A stretch of DNA of 38,713 bases, from contig WFUO01000037.1 of the NCBI GenBank assembly GCA_015484945.1, forward strand, positions 1 to 38,713, written 5' to 3'. Origin of the DNA: Gammaproteobacteria bacterium (GTDB taxonomy: Bacteria; Pseudomonadota; Gammaproteobacteria; WFUO01). Of the stretch, positions 1-8,474 are shown in pieces. Every line of letters starts with the position of its first letter. Position 1 is the stretch's first letter. The notes below the pieces were generated by a model, which made no database searches, was not told where the DNA came from, and saw nothing but the letters and a program-made list of their open reading frames with translations. A program made the position numbers and the translations under genes.

Positions 1-603
1 CTCATACTCGAATCATCCATCCTTTACAGTGGTTTTCTTACCATCGAGGCGTTGAGGCTGAAACACTCGTTGTTCGCGGGCGGAGACAGCCCTGAGTTGC
101 GTCGTGAACTGCTGCGGCAGGGGCATGTCGCTGCGGTTTTGCTGTATGATCCGGTGGCTGATACTGTGGTCATGGTGGAACAGTTTCGGGTCGGCAAGAT
201 TCCGCACGAGCCACAGCAGCCATGGATGGTCGAGCTGGTGGCGGGGTATCTGGAAGGCGATGAAAGACCGGAAGACGTAGCGCGGCGGGAATGTCTGGAA
301 GAGGCCGGTTGCGTGATAGACAGGCTGTATCCGATTCGCAGCTACTACGTGACACCGGGTGTGTCATCCGAGATGATGCATCTGTTCTGGGCGCCGGTTG
401 ACAGTCGTTCCGTGCATGGCATTCACGGACTGCCTAATGAAGGCGAAGATATTCGCGTGCATGTGTGGCCATGGGATGAGGTGTCGGCCATGCTCGACGA
501 TGGGCGCATCGACTCCGCCACACCAGTGATCGCCCTGATGTGGCTGAGAGAGAACCGGCCCCGTATTCGGAATGAATTCGGAAAACGGCTTCAGGATGAC
601 TGA
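1..603 (+). CDS. nudF: ADP-ribose pyrophosphatase, Nudix family (5' end cut by window)
   Basis: The protein hydrolyses ADP-ribose to AMP and ribose-5-phosphate in the cytoplasm. The Nudix box reads G-x5-E-x7-REcLEEAG and is intact (G at GYLEGDERPED, then RRECLEEAG). Family context such as GHVAAVLLYDP, the SYYVTPG stretch and the NEDIRVHV-like ENEGEDIRVHVWP region match the NudF/TrgB group. The reading frame is open to the first base of the window. The translated residues before the TTG at 52 (YSGFLTIEALRLKHSLF) align with the E. coli N-terminal region around YRGFFSLDLYRF, so the true start lies upstream and 52 is not the start. The stop overlaps the 3' end of the convergent downstream gene by 13 bases. 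Family assignment is firm; the exact substrate is inferred. Confidence 0.93.
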   Translation, partial: LILESSILYSGFLTIEALRLKHSLFAGGDSPELRRELLRQGHVAAVLLYDPVADTVVMVEQFRVGKIPHEPQQPWMVELVAGYLEGDERPEDVARRECLEEAGCVIDRLYPIRSYYVTPGVSSEMMHLFWAPVDSRSVHGIHGLPNEGEDIRVHVWPWDEVSAMLDDGRIDSATPVIALMWLRENRPRIRNEFGKRLQDD

Positions 604-1742
604 GCGGATGATTTCGTACCGGTATCCGTCCGCTGATATTCACGTGCCAACAGTGACCGCTGTTCGTATGCCTGGCGCGCTATCCGTACGTCCTCCAGGA
701 ACCATGCCAGTTCATCCAGCCTGAGTGCCTGTGGTCCGTCCACCAGTGCAGTCGGCGGATCAGGATGGAAATCGACCAGTACCATGTTGGCGCCCGCAAT
801 CACTGCCTGTGCCGTGACATGGAAGATGTCGAGCAGGCCGTCAGGCGCCTGGGCGCGGCTGCCGACCGAATGGGAAGGATCGATGCATACCGGCATCCGG
901 GTCAGTCGCTTGACGACCGGTACGTGGGCGAAATCGACAAAGTTTCTGTGCGGGTCGCCCATGTTGGTCTTCATGCCGCGCAACGCGAAGACAACCTTTC
1001 GGTTGCCTTCACTGGCCAGATACTCGGCGGCGTTGAGTGACTCTTCCAGGGTAATACCGAATCCGCGCTTGAGCAGTGCGGGAAAGGTTTTTTGGCGCCC
1101 CACACTCTTGAGCAGCTCGAAATTCTGGGTATTGCGCGTGCCGATCTGCAGCATCACGCCGGTCGGATTGCCGGTAACGTGCAGAGCCTGGTTGATCTCG
1201 TCTATGTGTGACTCGTGTGTGACCTCCATGGCGATCACCTTGATGCCGTATTTACCGGCCAGTTCGAATACCCATGGCAGGCAGGTCTTTCCATGGCCCT
1301 GGAAAGAATATGGATTGGTGCGCGGCTTGTAGGCGCCCATGCGTGTGCAGACTTGTCCATTGTCGCGCAGGGCGCGCATCATCTGTTCGACATGTTCGGG
1401 CGTATCCACGGCGCACAGGCCGGCAAACACGTGCAGGGTATCCTGTCCGAAGCGCACGCCATTGTATTCGAATTCAGTGGGGCGGGAGTCATCCTTGTGG
1501 CGGCCAAGAATGCGGTATTCCTCGGATACCCTGACCACGCGCTCGACACAGGGAAGGCTGCGCATCTCTTCGGTGGAAAGCGCGGCGGTCTCGCCGATCA
1601 GGTACACTTCGGTCAAGACCTGCCGTGCACCGTGTTCCTCGTGGATACGGTACTGGATGCCCGGCAATTGTGCGAGGTGTTCGAGCAGTTGCCGGTAGTC
1701 GGCGCTATGTTTGTCAACATCGGGGCTGAGGATCAGGATCAT
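591..1742 (-). CDS. DAHP synthase (type I-beta, Thermotoga/Bacillus-like) family protein, divergent
   Basis: A 383-residue class I aldolase-fold protein of the 3-deoxy-7-phosphoheptulonate (DAHP) synthase / Kdo8P synthase superfamily, which condenses PEP with an aldose phosphate. The N-terminal ~75 residues look like the ferredoxin/ACT-like regulatory domain of the T. maritima enzyme. The catalytic barrel follows, with GAYKPRTNPYSFQG (136-149), QIGTRNTQNF (199-208), LLKRGF (223-228) and DPSHSVG (288-294). Candidate metal ligands are C110, H291, D324 and D335, by alignment with C102, H272, E298 and D309 of T. maritima from memory. Oddities: the usual GPCS is GLCA, the Glu ligand is Asp, and the usual CERG is ALRG. 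It may therefore be a paralogue with altered activity. ATG start; only a weak ribosome site is seen. It is not in an obvious aromatic-pathway operon. Confidence 0.82.
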   Translation of the reverse strand: MILILSPDVDKHSADYRQLLEHLAQLPGIQYRIHEEHGARQVLTEVYLIGETAALSTEEMRSLPCVERVVRVSEEYRILGRHKDDSRPTEFEYNGVRFGQDTLHVFAGLCAVDTPEHVEQMMRALRDNGQVCTRMGAYKPRTNPYSFQGHGKTCLPWVFELAGKYGIKVIAMEVTHESHIDEINQALHVTGNPTGVMLQIGTRNTQNFELLKSVGRQKTFPALLKRGFGITLEESLNAAEYLASEGNRKVVFALRGMKTNMGDPHRNFVDFAHVPVVKRLTRMPVCIDPSHSVGSRAQAPDGLLDIFHVTAQAVIAGANMVLVDFHPDPPTALVDGPQALRLDELAWFLEDVRIARQAYEQRSLLAREYQRTDTGTKSSAQSS

Positions 1743-1826
1743 GGGGTGTACCTGACAGTCAGGAAATCTCGCCCACGCACACGGGGTGCCGGACGCGCCT
1801 GCCAGTATGATTTTTCAAGACGATGA

Positions 1827-2123
1827 TCAATGCTTGTGGTTGACGACCGACCAGATGACATACTGGTTTTCGAAATACACCGTGAACTTGTCATATACCC
1901 AGCGACTGATGGGCGGTTCGCCGACGGCCGGGATCTTTTGCCTGGGTTCACCAAATTGCCTCAGCACGGTCTTCATCGACATGCCCGACTTGGGTCGCAG
2001 CACGCCGGCAGGGCTGTTGGGCGGTGCATCGGCAACCGAGTGGACTGTCAGTGTCTCTGCCCGGGTGGCCATACCCGTGACCACGAGCGCCAGCGCCAAG
2101 GCGATCACCTGCATGAGCTTCAT
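1827..2123 (-). CDS. Small secreted protein, possibly with a BamE/SmpA-like fold
   Basis: A 98-residue protein with a cleavable-looking signal peptide: positive MK, hydrophobic VIALALALVVTGMA, then a likely cleavage after ATRA at about residue 22. The mature part contains GMSMKTVLRQFGEP followed by ISRWVYDKFTVYFENQYVIWSVV. That pattern of a short helix ending in FGEP and then alternating aromatic strands resembles the SmpA/BamE-like family of small envelope proteins. I do not recognise a specific function. A good ribosome site (AAGGAG, about 7 bases before the ATG) supports the start. It is transcribed away from lolC and lies 84 bases upstream of the DAHP-synthase-like gene on the same strand, so the two could share a transcript. 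Confidence 0.72.
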   Translation of the reverse strand: MKLMQVIALALALVVTGMATRAETLTVHSVADAPPNSPAGVLRPKSGMSMKTVLRQFGEPRQKIPAVGEPPISRWVYDKFTVYFENQYVIWSVVNHKH

Positions 2124-2164
2124 GTTGCAACTCCTTATGTCTTCGGGTTTTTTTCTGTATTCTG

Positions 2165-2191
2165 ACTATAGCACCTGGCGGCCGCTTGCAA
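2165..2191 (-). promoter_or_regulatory. Candidate sigma70 promoter for the small secreted protein
   Basis: Read on the minus strand, a TATAGT box (2165-2170) lies about 40 bases before the ATG. A TTGCAA sits 15 bases further upstream (2186-2191). The -10 matches consensus at 5 of 6, but the spacing is shorter than the ideal 17, so this is tentative. Confidence 0.35.
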
Positions 2192-2250
2192 AAGCCGAAA
2201 TCGGCCTGAATGATGCAATCAATGACGCAAATGTGATTTAATGCCGTTCC

Positions 2251-3522
2251 ATGTTCAGACCATTGTCCGTATTCATTGGCCTGCGCTATGTCCACGCCAA
2301 GCGCCGCAGCCATTTCATTTCCGTGATATCGATGTTCTCGATGCTTGGTATCGCGATCGGCATCTGGGCGCTGATCACGGTGCTGTCGGTCATGAACGGT
2401 TTTGAGAAGGAACTCAAATCGCGCATTCTGGACATGACCCCGCATGCCAGTATCGTGGGGTTCATGTCTCCGATGGATGACTGGCAGCATGTGGTCAAGG
2501 TGGCTCTCAGGCATCCCCGGGTGCTGGGCGCCGCGCCTTATATCCGCGGTCAGGCACTGGTCAACCGGGCCGATGTCAGTAGCGGCGTCTATGTACGTGG
2601 TATTCTGCCGCGCCTGGAAGGCAAGGTGTCGCGTGTTTCCGGTCTGATGATCCATGGCAAGCTATCGGATCTCAGGGCGCATCGTTATGGTATCGTCATC
2701 GGCGCCGAACTGGCCGAGCAGTTGCTGGGGCGCAAGGATATCTCCAGAATCCCGCTCAAGGACCGCAAGATCACGCTCATCATCCCCAAAACGACGATCA
2801 CCCCGGCGGGTGTCATCCCGCGTTTTCGCCGCTTTACCGTGGTTGGCGTGTTCGAGGCCGGGGTACGTGAATACGACAGTGGCCTGGTTATCATTCACAT
2901 GGATGATGCCGCGCGCCTGTACCGTATGCCCGGCAAGGTGACCGGGGTGCGCCTCAAGGTCGATGACATGTTCCAGGCCGCACTCATCGGCCGTCAGGTC
3001 ATTCAGCAACTCAAGGGCAGTTATGAACTGGAAACCTGGCAGCAGAAGCACAGCAACCTGTTCTACGCCATGGATCTCGAGAAGAAGGTGATGTTCATCA
3101 TCCTGTTTCTGATCGTGGCGGTGGCTGCCTTCAACATTGTTTCGACTCTGGTGATGATGGTTACCGACAAGCAGGCCGATATTGCCATCTTGCGTACTCT
3201 GGGCGCCACGCCGCGTACAATCATGGGCGTGTTCATCATGCAGGGCTCCATCATCGGTGTCATTGGTACCCTGATCGGCTTGTTGACCGGGGTGCCGACC
3301 GCGCTCAATGTCGAGGCCATCGTCTCCACGATCGAAAAATGGCTGGGCTCGACATTTCTGCCTTCCGACGTGTTCTATATCAGCAAGATCAAGGGTGACA
3401 TGCACTGGGAGGACGTCATCGTCATTTGCCTGGTATCACTCCTGTTGAGTGTGCTGGCGACGCTGTATCCGGCGTGGCGGGCGGCGCGTACCCAGCCGGC
3501 GGAGGCATTGCGTTATGAGTGA
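2251..3522 (+). CDS. lolC: Lipoprotein-releasing ABC transporter permease LolC (possibly a lone LolF-type subunit)
   Basis: Inner-membrane permease (423 residues) of the Lol system, which extracts mature lipoproteins from the inner membrane for delivery to LolA. It has the FtsX/MacB topology: one N-terminal helix (about 22-47), a large periplasmic domain, then three helices near 278-302, 328-352 and 388-408, ending in [17 protein letters not shown]. The periplasmic segment [12 protein letters not shown] resembles the LolA-binding 'hook' of LolC (TPxGxIPxxRxF), not LolE. No second permease gene follows lolD, so the complex may be a homodimeric LolC/F type, or lolE may lie elsewhere. The gene overlaps lolD by 8 bases, indicating translational coupling. 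The ATG start has no strong ribosome site. Confidence 0.95.
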   Translation: MFRPLSVFIGLRYVHAKRRSHFISVISMFSMLGIAIGIWALITVLSVMNGFEKELKSRILDMTPHASIVGFMSPMDDWQHVVKVALRHPRVLGAAPYIRGQALVNRADVSSGVYVRGILPRLEGKVSRVSGLMIHGKLSDLRAHRYGIVIGAELAEQLLGRKDISRIPLKDRKITLIIPKTTITPAGVIPRFRRFTVVGVFEAGVREYDSGLVIIHMDDAARLYRMPGKVTGVRLKVDDMFQAALIGRQVIQQLKGSYELETWQQKHSNLFYAMDLEKKVMFIILFLIVAVAAFNIVSTLVMMVTDKQADIAILRTLGATPRTIMGVFIMQGSIIGVIGTLIGLLTGVPTALNVEAIVSTIEKWLGSTFLPSDVFYISKIKGDMHWEDVIVICLVSLLLSVLATLYPAWRAARTQPAEALRYE

Positions 3523-4231
3523 TATTGCCATGCATGGCGTGGTGGCCTGTCGCAATCTCTCACGTACCTTTTCCGACGGCAATCTGCTCGTCGATGTGCT
3601 CAGGGACGTAACTTTCAGCGTGGCGCCGGGCGAACGGGTCGCTATCGTCGGCCCGTCCGGTTCCGGGAAGAGCACGTTGCTGCATCTGCTTGGCGGCCTG
3701 GATTTGCCGACCAGTGGCGAGGTGCTGGTTGATGGGCGCAACATGAACCTGCTCGACGATGCCGAGCGTGGACGTTTACGCAACCAGGCACTGGGGTTCA
3801 TCTATCAGTTCCATCATCTGCTGCCCGAATTTACCGCATTGGAGAACGTGGCCATGCCGTTACTGATACGCGGCCTCGGGCCTCATGAGGCCGCCACACA
3901 GGCTGGCGCGATGCTTGAGCGGGTTGGTTTGGCTGACCGGCTCGAACACCGTCCCGGCGAGATGTCGGGTGGTGAGCGGCAGCGGGCGGCCATCGCGCGC
4001 GCGCTGGTCACCCGGCCGCGCTGTGTGTTGGCGGATGAACCGACCGGCAATCTGGACACCCATACGGCGGAGAAGATCTACAATCTGATGCTGGATCTCA
4101 ACCAGCAACTCAATACCAGTTTCGTGGTGGTGACCCACGACATGGGATTGGCGCGCAGGATGGATACCGTCTGGCACATTGAGGATGGTCATCTGGCGCG
4201 TCTGGAGGATATCCCCCGGGGGGCTGCCTGA
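3515..4231 (+). CDS. lolD: Lipoprotein-releasing ABC transporter ATP-binding protein LolD
   Basis: The cytoplasmic ATPase that powers the Lol permease (238 residues). Visible motifs are Walker [10 protein letters not shown] (46-54), Q-loop [16 protein letters not shown] with Gln98, signature MSGGERQR (150-157), Walker B CVLADEP (170-176) and H-loop His208 (VVVTHD). The [14 protein letters not shown] stretch is typical of LolD. The ATG at 3515 is chosen over upstream in-frame codons because GGAGG lies 9 bases before it, it yields the usual LolD N-terminus, and it overlaps the lolC stop. Its TGA is directly followed by the inverted stop codon of the convergent DUF2062 gene, so the two genes abut with no spacer. 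Confidence 0.96.
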   Translation: MSDIAMHGVVACRNLSRTFSDGNLLVDVLRDVTFSVAPGERVAIVGPSGSGKSTLLHLLGGLDLPTSGEVLVDGRNMNLLDDAERGRLRNQALGFIYQFHHLLPEFTALENVAMPLLIRGLGPHEAATQAGAMLERVGLADRLEHRPGEMSGGERQRAAIARALVTRPRCVLADEPTGNLDTHTAEKIYNLMLDLNQQLNTSFVVVTHDMGLARRMDTVWHIEDGHLARLEDIPRGAA

Positions 4232-4831
4232 TCAGTCGTTTGATTTTTCGTCAGCACCTGTCTTTTCGTCTGAGTTCCCGTTCAGCTTGCGAAACGCGAT
4301 ACGGGCATCGGCCCGTGCCTTGATCCTGCGAGCGCGCTCCTTCCAGCTGCGGATCACATGAATGCGCCAAAGGATGCGAATACCGAAATAGCCAACGAAG
4401 GCGCTGAATACACCTAATACGAAGCAGCCAAACAAGAAAGGCTGCCATATGGCGAGAAATCCATTGGCCAGCCATTCGAATGACAATTCGAACGTAAAGG
4501 GCACGTCAGGCGTGCCCAGTATCCACTTGCCGAGGAAATAGGCGCCCGGGTACAGGAATGGCATGGTCACGGGGTTGCTGAACCACACCAGCGCCACAGA
4601 CAGAGGCAGGTTGACCCGTAGCGGGATGGCCGCCGCTGCCGCCAACAGCATCTGGAATGGTACCGGCACCCAGGCCATGAACAACCCTACGGCAAAGGCG
4701 CCGGCTACCGATCGGCGGTTGAGGTGCCACAGGTTGGGATCATGCAGCAAGGTGCCAAAGATCTTGAGAGACTTGTGGTGACGAATCGTCTCATGATCGG
4801 GCATAATACGCTTGATGAACTTCTTGGGCAT
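4232..4831 (-). CDS. DUF2062 family inner-membrane protein
   Basis: A 199-residue membrane protein of the DUF2062 family; no biochemical role is established that I know of. The N-terminus has the family pattern MPKKFIKRIMPDHETI, and LHDPNLWHLNRRSVAGAFAVG follows near residues 33-53. Hydrophobic segments run roughly 45-75, 78-105 and 135-165, and the C-terminal tail is highly basic then acidic. The start at 4831 is chosen because homologues begin MPKKF; an in-frame ATG 27 codons upstream is less likely. It lies tail-to-tail with lolD, with no bases between the stop codons, and is divergent from comEC. The surrounding lolCD and comEC genes suggest an envelope role, by location only. Confidence 0.88.
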   Translation of the reverse strand: MPKKFIKRIMPDHETIRHHKSLKIFGTLLHDPNLWHLNRRSVAGAFAVGLFMAWVPVPFQMLLAAAAAIPLRVNLPLSVALVWFSNPVTMPFLYPGAYFLGKWILGTPDVPFTFELSFEWLANGFLAIWQPFLFGCFVLGVFSAFVGYFGIRILWRIHVIRSWKERARRIKARADARIAFRKLNGNSDEKTGADEKSND

Positions 4832-4936
4832 GGATGCACTGAACACTGGTATGAAAAGCCATAGGATACGGGAATGCCCGGCGTAATGCATCTGATTGGG
4901 CCTCATCCGTGTCCGTAACCGTAGCAAACTGCAAGG

Positions 4937-7249
4937 ATGCGTATCCACCTGCTCGCCTTTGTCACAGGGACGGCCTCGCTCGCGCTGTGGCCTGAATTGC
5001 CTGCCCCGACCTGGCTGTGGTTGTCGGTTTTGCTGCCGGCGCTGTGGACACAGCCATGCCTGCGTGTGCCGACGGCCTTCGCGGCCGGCGTGGCGTGGGG
5101 GCTGTTGCACGCGAGCCTGGCAGTGCAGTCGTCCCTGCCGCATGCTTTGGAAGGCCGTGATCTGCTCGTGGAAGGGTATGTGGTCTCGGTGCCGCTACAT
5201 ACCACACGCGGCGTGCGTTTCGTGTTCCGGATCGAACGCATCCTGCAGCCAGCCGGGCTGGCCTGGCAAGGCGACGTGCGAATCAGCTGGTACCGGCGCG
5301 TGCAGCCACTCCGGGCCGGTGAACGGTGGCGTCTGCGCGTGCGCCTGCGTGCCCCGCATGGTTTTCGCAATCCCGGCGGTTTCGATCTCGAGGCCTGGAT
5401 GCTGCGTCAGGGCCTGCGGGCGAGCGGTTACGTCCGCCGCAATATGGCCACGCAATTGCCGGGGCGCCGCTGGAACATCCATGTTCTGCGGCAATCAATG
5501 CGTGAAAAGATACGCCGCTGGACAGCCGGTCATGCACATGCCGGTCTGTTGATGGCCCTGACGATCGGCCTGCGTGACGGTATCATGCCGGATCGTTGGG
5601 AAACATTGCGTCTTACCGGCACAAGCCATCTGGTGGCCATCTCGGGCCTGCACATCGGCATCGTTGCCGGACTGGTATTCATGCTCTGGCGCTGGTTGTG
5701 GCGCCGCTGGCAGTGGCTCACCAACCGGTGTGCGGCACCACGCGCCGCGGCCCTGGCCGCGATGTCCTCGGCATTTGTCTATGCGGCCATGGCCGGTTTC
5801 AGCATTCCCACCGTGCGTGCGCTGATCATGCTTTGCGTCGTCATGCTGGCGCTTTGGCGCCAGCGTGTGATTCTGCCGTCGCGGGTGCTCGTGTTGGCCT
5901 TGTTCGCCGTGGTGCTGACTGATCCATTCGCAACCATGGCGCCTGGCTTCTGGCTGTCGTTCACGGCTGTGGCGGTGATCCTGTTCACCGTCACCGGGCG
6001 TATCGGGCGGCGCAGCAGATGGCGTGAGGCGTGGCGTATCCAGTGGGTGGTGGCGCTGGGGCTGGCACCGTTGGGACTGTTCCTGTTCGGCCAGGCCTCG
6101 CTGGTCTCGCCACTGGCCAACCTGCTGGCCGTACCCTGGATCAGCTTGCTGGTCGTGCCTCTGGTGCTGGCAGGCGGTCTGGTGGGTCAATTGTCTGACA
6201 CCGTCGGTATGTGGTTGTTTGGTGTGGCCGACCTGCTGATGCAGCCTCTGTGGGCATGGCTGGAGACGCTGGCACGTCTGCCGCAGGCCAGCTGGCAGGC
6301 GCCGGCACCATCACTGCCGGTTCTGGCCGTGGCCGGCCTGGGTGTTGTACTGCTGCTCGCACCGCGTGGATTTCCGGCCCGCAGCGCCGGCCTGGTCTTG
6401 CTGTTGCCGATTCTGCTGCCCCGGCACAATGTACCCGCGCCTGGCGGCTACAGGATGGACGTGCTCGACGTTGGCCAGGGTCTGGCGGTGGTCGTGCAAA
6501 CCGCCCGGCATGTGCTGCTGTATGATACCGGGCCGGCGTTTGGGGCGCGTTTCGATGTGGGCCGTACGGTGATCGTGCCGTTTCTGCGTCAGCGCGGCAT
6601 CGGCCGTATCGACCGGCTGGTGGTGAGCCATGCCGACCGTGATCATCGCGGCGGGTTGGGCAGCATCATGCGCATGATGCCGGTCGGTGATGTCGTATCC
6701 GGCATGCCGGCTGCGCTGCCTGTACCCGCCCGGCCCTGCCGGGCCGGGCAGACATGGGTCTGGGACGGGGTGCGGTTCAGCTTCCTGCATCCCGATGCCG
6801 GCAGACGGTATCGGCGTAACGACCGCTCCTGCGTGCTGCGTGTCAGCAGCGCAGGTGGCGGCAGTGTGCTGCTGAGCGGGGATATTGGCCGCCATGTGGA
6901 AAACCGGCTGATTCAGGCCGGCATGCCGCTGCGCGCCGATATCCTTCTGGTGCCGCATCATGGCAGCCGGACCTCGTCATCGGCGCGTTTCATCGACACC
7001 GTCCAGCCACGCCTGGCAATCGTGACGACCGGCTATCAAAACCGGTTCGGTCATCCGAAGCCGGATATTCGTCAACGCTATCTCGCACGCGGGATCATCT
7101 GGCTGGATACCATGGACAGTGGTGCGATAACGGTCACGGTTCCCCCTTACACCGGCGCCATTTTGGTGAGGCGTTTCCGTATCGAGCACGCCGCCTGGTG
7201 GCATCATCGCATGCCAAACGGTGTGGGTTCGTCATACACGGGAGAGTGA
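4937..7249 (+). CDS. comEC: DNA internalization competence protein ComEC/Rec2
   Basis: A 770-residue polytopic protein that forms the inner-membrane channel for single-stranded DNA uptake in natural transformation. The order is: an N-terminal DUF4131-type segment (about 1-170), the ComEC competence domain with many helices and the SGLHIGIVAGL motif (about 235-245), and a C-terminal metallo-beta-lactamase-like domain starting near 505 (DVLDVGQGLAVVV). HADRDHRGG lies near 565, with a later PHHGS motif. These metal-site motifs suggest the nuclease-like domain is intact. Start: ATG at 4937, with only a weak AAGG immediately before it. The pilZ gene later in the window is consistent with type IV pili, which usually deliver DNA to ComEC, but no other competence genes are here. 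Confidence 0.95.
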   Translation: MRIHLLAFVTGTASLALWPELPAPTWLWLSVLLPALWTQPCLRVPTAFAAGVAWGLLHASLAVQSSLPHALEGRDLLVEGYVVSVPLHTTRGVRFVFRIERILQPAGLAWQGDVRISWYRRVQPLRAGERWRLRVRLRAPHGFRNPGGFDLEAWMLRQGLRASGYVRRNMATQLPGRRWNIHVLRQSMREKIRRWTAGHAHAGLLMALTIGLRDGIMPDRWETLRLTGTSHLVAISGLHIGIVAGLVFMLWRWLWRRWQWLTNRCAAPRAAALAAMSSAFVYAAMAGFSIPTVRALIMLCVVMLALWRQRVILPSRVLVLALFAVVLTDPFATMAPGFWLSFTAVAVILFTVTGRIGRRSRWREAWRIQWVVALGLAPLGLFLFGQASLVSPLANLLAVPWISLLVVPLVLAGGLVGQLSDTVGMWLFGVADLLMQPLWAWLETLARLPQASWQAPAPSLPVLAVAGLGVVLLLAPRGFPARSAGLVLLLPILLPRHNVPAPGGYRMDVLDVGQGLAVVVQTARHVLLYDTGPAFGARFDVGRTVIVPFLRQRGIGRIDRLVVSHADRDHRGGLGSIMRMMPVGDVVSGMPAALPVPARPCRAGQTWVWDGVRFSFLHPDAGRRYRRNDRSCVLRVSSAGGGSVLLSGDIGRHVENRLIQAGMPLRADILLVPHHGSRTSSSARFIDTVQPRLAIVTTGYQNRFGHPKPDIRQRYLARGIIWLDTMDSGAITVTVPPYTGAILVRRFRIEHAAWWHHRMPNGVGSSYTGE

Positions 7250-7339
7250 GGGTTTCGGTCGGCCAACGGTTTTCTGACTGCCTTCATGACGGTAAAACAT
7301 TGGGGTCAAAATCGGTTATCATTGTCATGAAACGATTAT

Positions 7340-7359
7340 CTGGCCCGGAGGAGGGCCAG
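7340..7359 (+). promoter_or_regulatory. Stem-loop between comEC and exbB
   Basis: A perfect 7-bp stem (CTGGCCC / GGGCCAG) with a GGAGGA loop in the 170-base gap after comEC. No T-run follows, so it is not a standard intrinsic terminator. The rest of the gap shows nothing else I can support. Confidence 0.35.
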
Positions 7360-7419
7360 GCCCGGCCGGACGGGCTGGACAGCGGACAATACAATAACGA
7401 TCAGAAGGACGGACTCATC

Positions 7420-8052
7420 GTGTGGACAATAGTTGCTTCGGGTGGCTGGCTGATGGTGCCGATCATCCTGTGTTCGGTCATCGCACTGGCGATCATCATC
7501 GAGCGTATCTGGGCGCTGCAAAAGCGCCGTATCCGGCCTCCGCACCTGGTAGCGCAGGTCTGGCATTGGGAAAAGAACGGTGAGCTGGATCAGACGCGCA
7601 TCAAGGCATTGCGCGAGGGGTCAGCACTGGGCCGTATTCTTGCCGTAGGCCTGGCCTATCGTGACCGTGACCGTGAGGTCATGAAGGAGGCCATCGAGGA
7701 AAATGGTCGCCACGTGGTGCACGAAATGGAACGCTATCTCAACACCCTGGGCACCATTGCCGCAATCACGCCATTGCTGGGGTTGCTAGGCACCGTATTT
7801 GGCATGATCCAGGTGTTTGCCGATCTGACCTCGAAGACGATCGGTGATCCCGGTTCGCTGGCGGGCGGGATCTCCACAGCCTTGATCACCACCGCGGCCG
7901 GCCTGCTGGTGGCCATTCCCAGCCTGATGTTCTACCGCTATTTCCGTGGACGCATAGACGAGCACATCGTCGCCATCGAACAGGAGGCGATCAAACTGGT
8001 CGAGGTCATGCATGGTCAGCGTGACGCCAATGCCGTGAAGGACGAGGCCTGA
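7420..8052 (+). CDS. exbB: ExbB/TolQ family proton-channel subunit
   Basis: A 210-residue inner-membrane subunit of the ExbBD-type proton-driven motor. Three membrane segments lie near residues 10-28, 111-133 and 150-174. The family core is TITPLLGLLGTVFGMIQVF-like (here ITPLLGLLGTVFGMI) and ITTAAGLLVAIP. The GTG at 7420 is chosen because homologues start MWTIVASGGW and an AAGGA lies about 10 bases upstream. The frame stays open back to an ATG at 7327, which would add 31 polar residues. No tonB or tolA is nearby, so the motor's partner is unknown. The position directly before msbA and lpxK is common in gammaproteobacteria. It overlaps exbD by one base (TGATG). Confidence 0.93.
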   Translation: MWTIVASGGWLMVPIILCSVIALAIIIERIWALQKRRIRPPHLVAQVWHWEKNGELDQTRIKALREGSALGRILAVGLAYRDRDREVMKEAIEENGRHVVHEMERYLNTLGTIAAITPLLGLLGTVFGMIQVFADLTSKTIGDPGSLAGGISTALITTAAGLLVAIPSLMFYRYFRGRIDEHIVAIEQEAIKLVEVMHGQRDANAVKDEA

Positions 8053-8474
8053 TGAACCTGCAACGGCATCGTAGCGAAACTCCGGACGTCAATCTGACAC
8101 CGTTGATCGATGTGGTGTTCCTGTTGCTGATCTTCTTCATGGTCTCGACCACTTTCAAGGACAATCACGAGATCAAGGTTGATCTGCCCAAGGCAACGGC
8201 CAAGGCAGTGCAGCGCAAGGAAAAACCGCTTGAAATCCGGGTGACCTCCGATGGGCGTTACTTCGTCAATGGCAAGGAGGTCATCAACCGGCGACTGGAC
8301 ACCCTCAAGCGCGTGATAAAAAAACTGGCGCGCGGTTACAGCAAGGAACGGCGGGTAATCATCCGTACCGACCGCAAGGCCACGCACGAGGCGTTCATCC
8401 GTGCCATGGATGCGGTTCGCCAACTCGGATTCAGGAAGATCTCGATACCCGTCAGCGCGCCGGACAGAAAATGA
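8052..8474 (+). CDS. exbD: ExbD/TolR family biopolymer transport protein
   Basis: A 140-residue partner of ExbB. A short cytoplasmic head ending in PDVNLTPLID leads into one membrane helix (about 19-37, VVFLLLIFFMVSTTF). The conserved Asp20 at the helix entrance corresponds to the proton-carrying aspartate of the family. The remainder is a periplasmic ExbD/TolR domain (from about 40) with DGRYFVNGKEV and RTDRKATHEAFIRAMDAVRQLG. The start ATG overlaps the exbB stop by 1 base and its own stop overlaps the msbA ATG by 4 bases, so exbB-exbD-msbA are translationally coupled. Confidence 0.95.
   Translation: MNLQRHRSETPDVNLTPLIDVVFLLLIFFMVSTTFKDNHEIKVDLPKATAKAVQRKEKPLEIRVTSDGRYFVNGKEVINRRLDTLKRVIKKLARGYSKERRVIIRTDRKATHEAFIRAMDAVRQLGFRKISIPVSAPDRK

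Noticed and set aside
7340-7359. Hairpin after comEC as an intrinsic terminator
   Set aside because: No T-run follows the stem; kept only as a stem-loop.
7327-7419. Longer exbB start at the ATG at 7327
   Set aside because: The added 31 residues are polar and absent from the family, and the GTG at 7420 has a ribosome site and the standard N-terminus.
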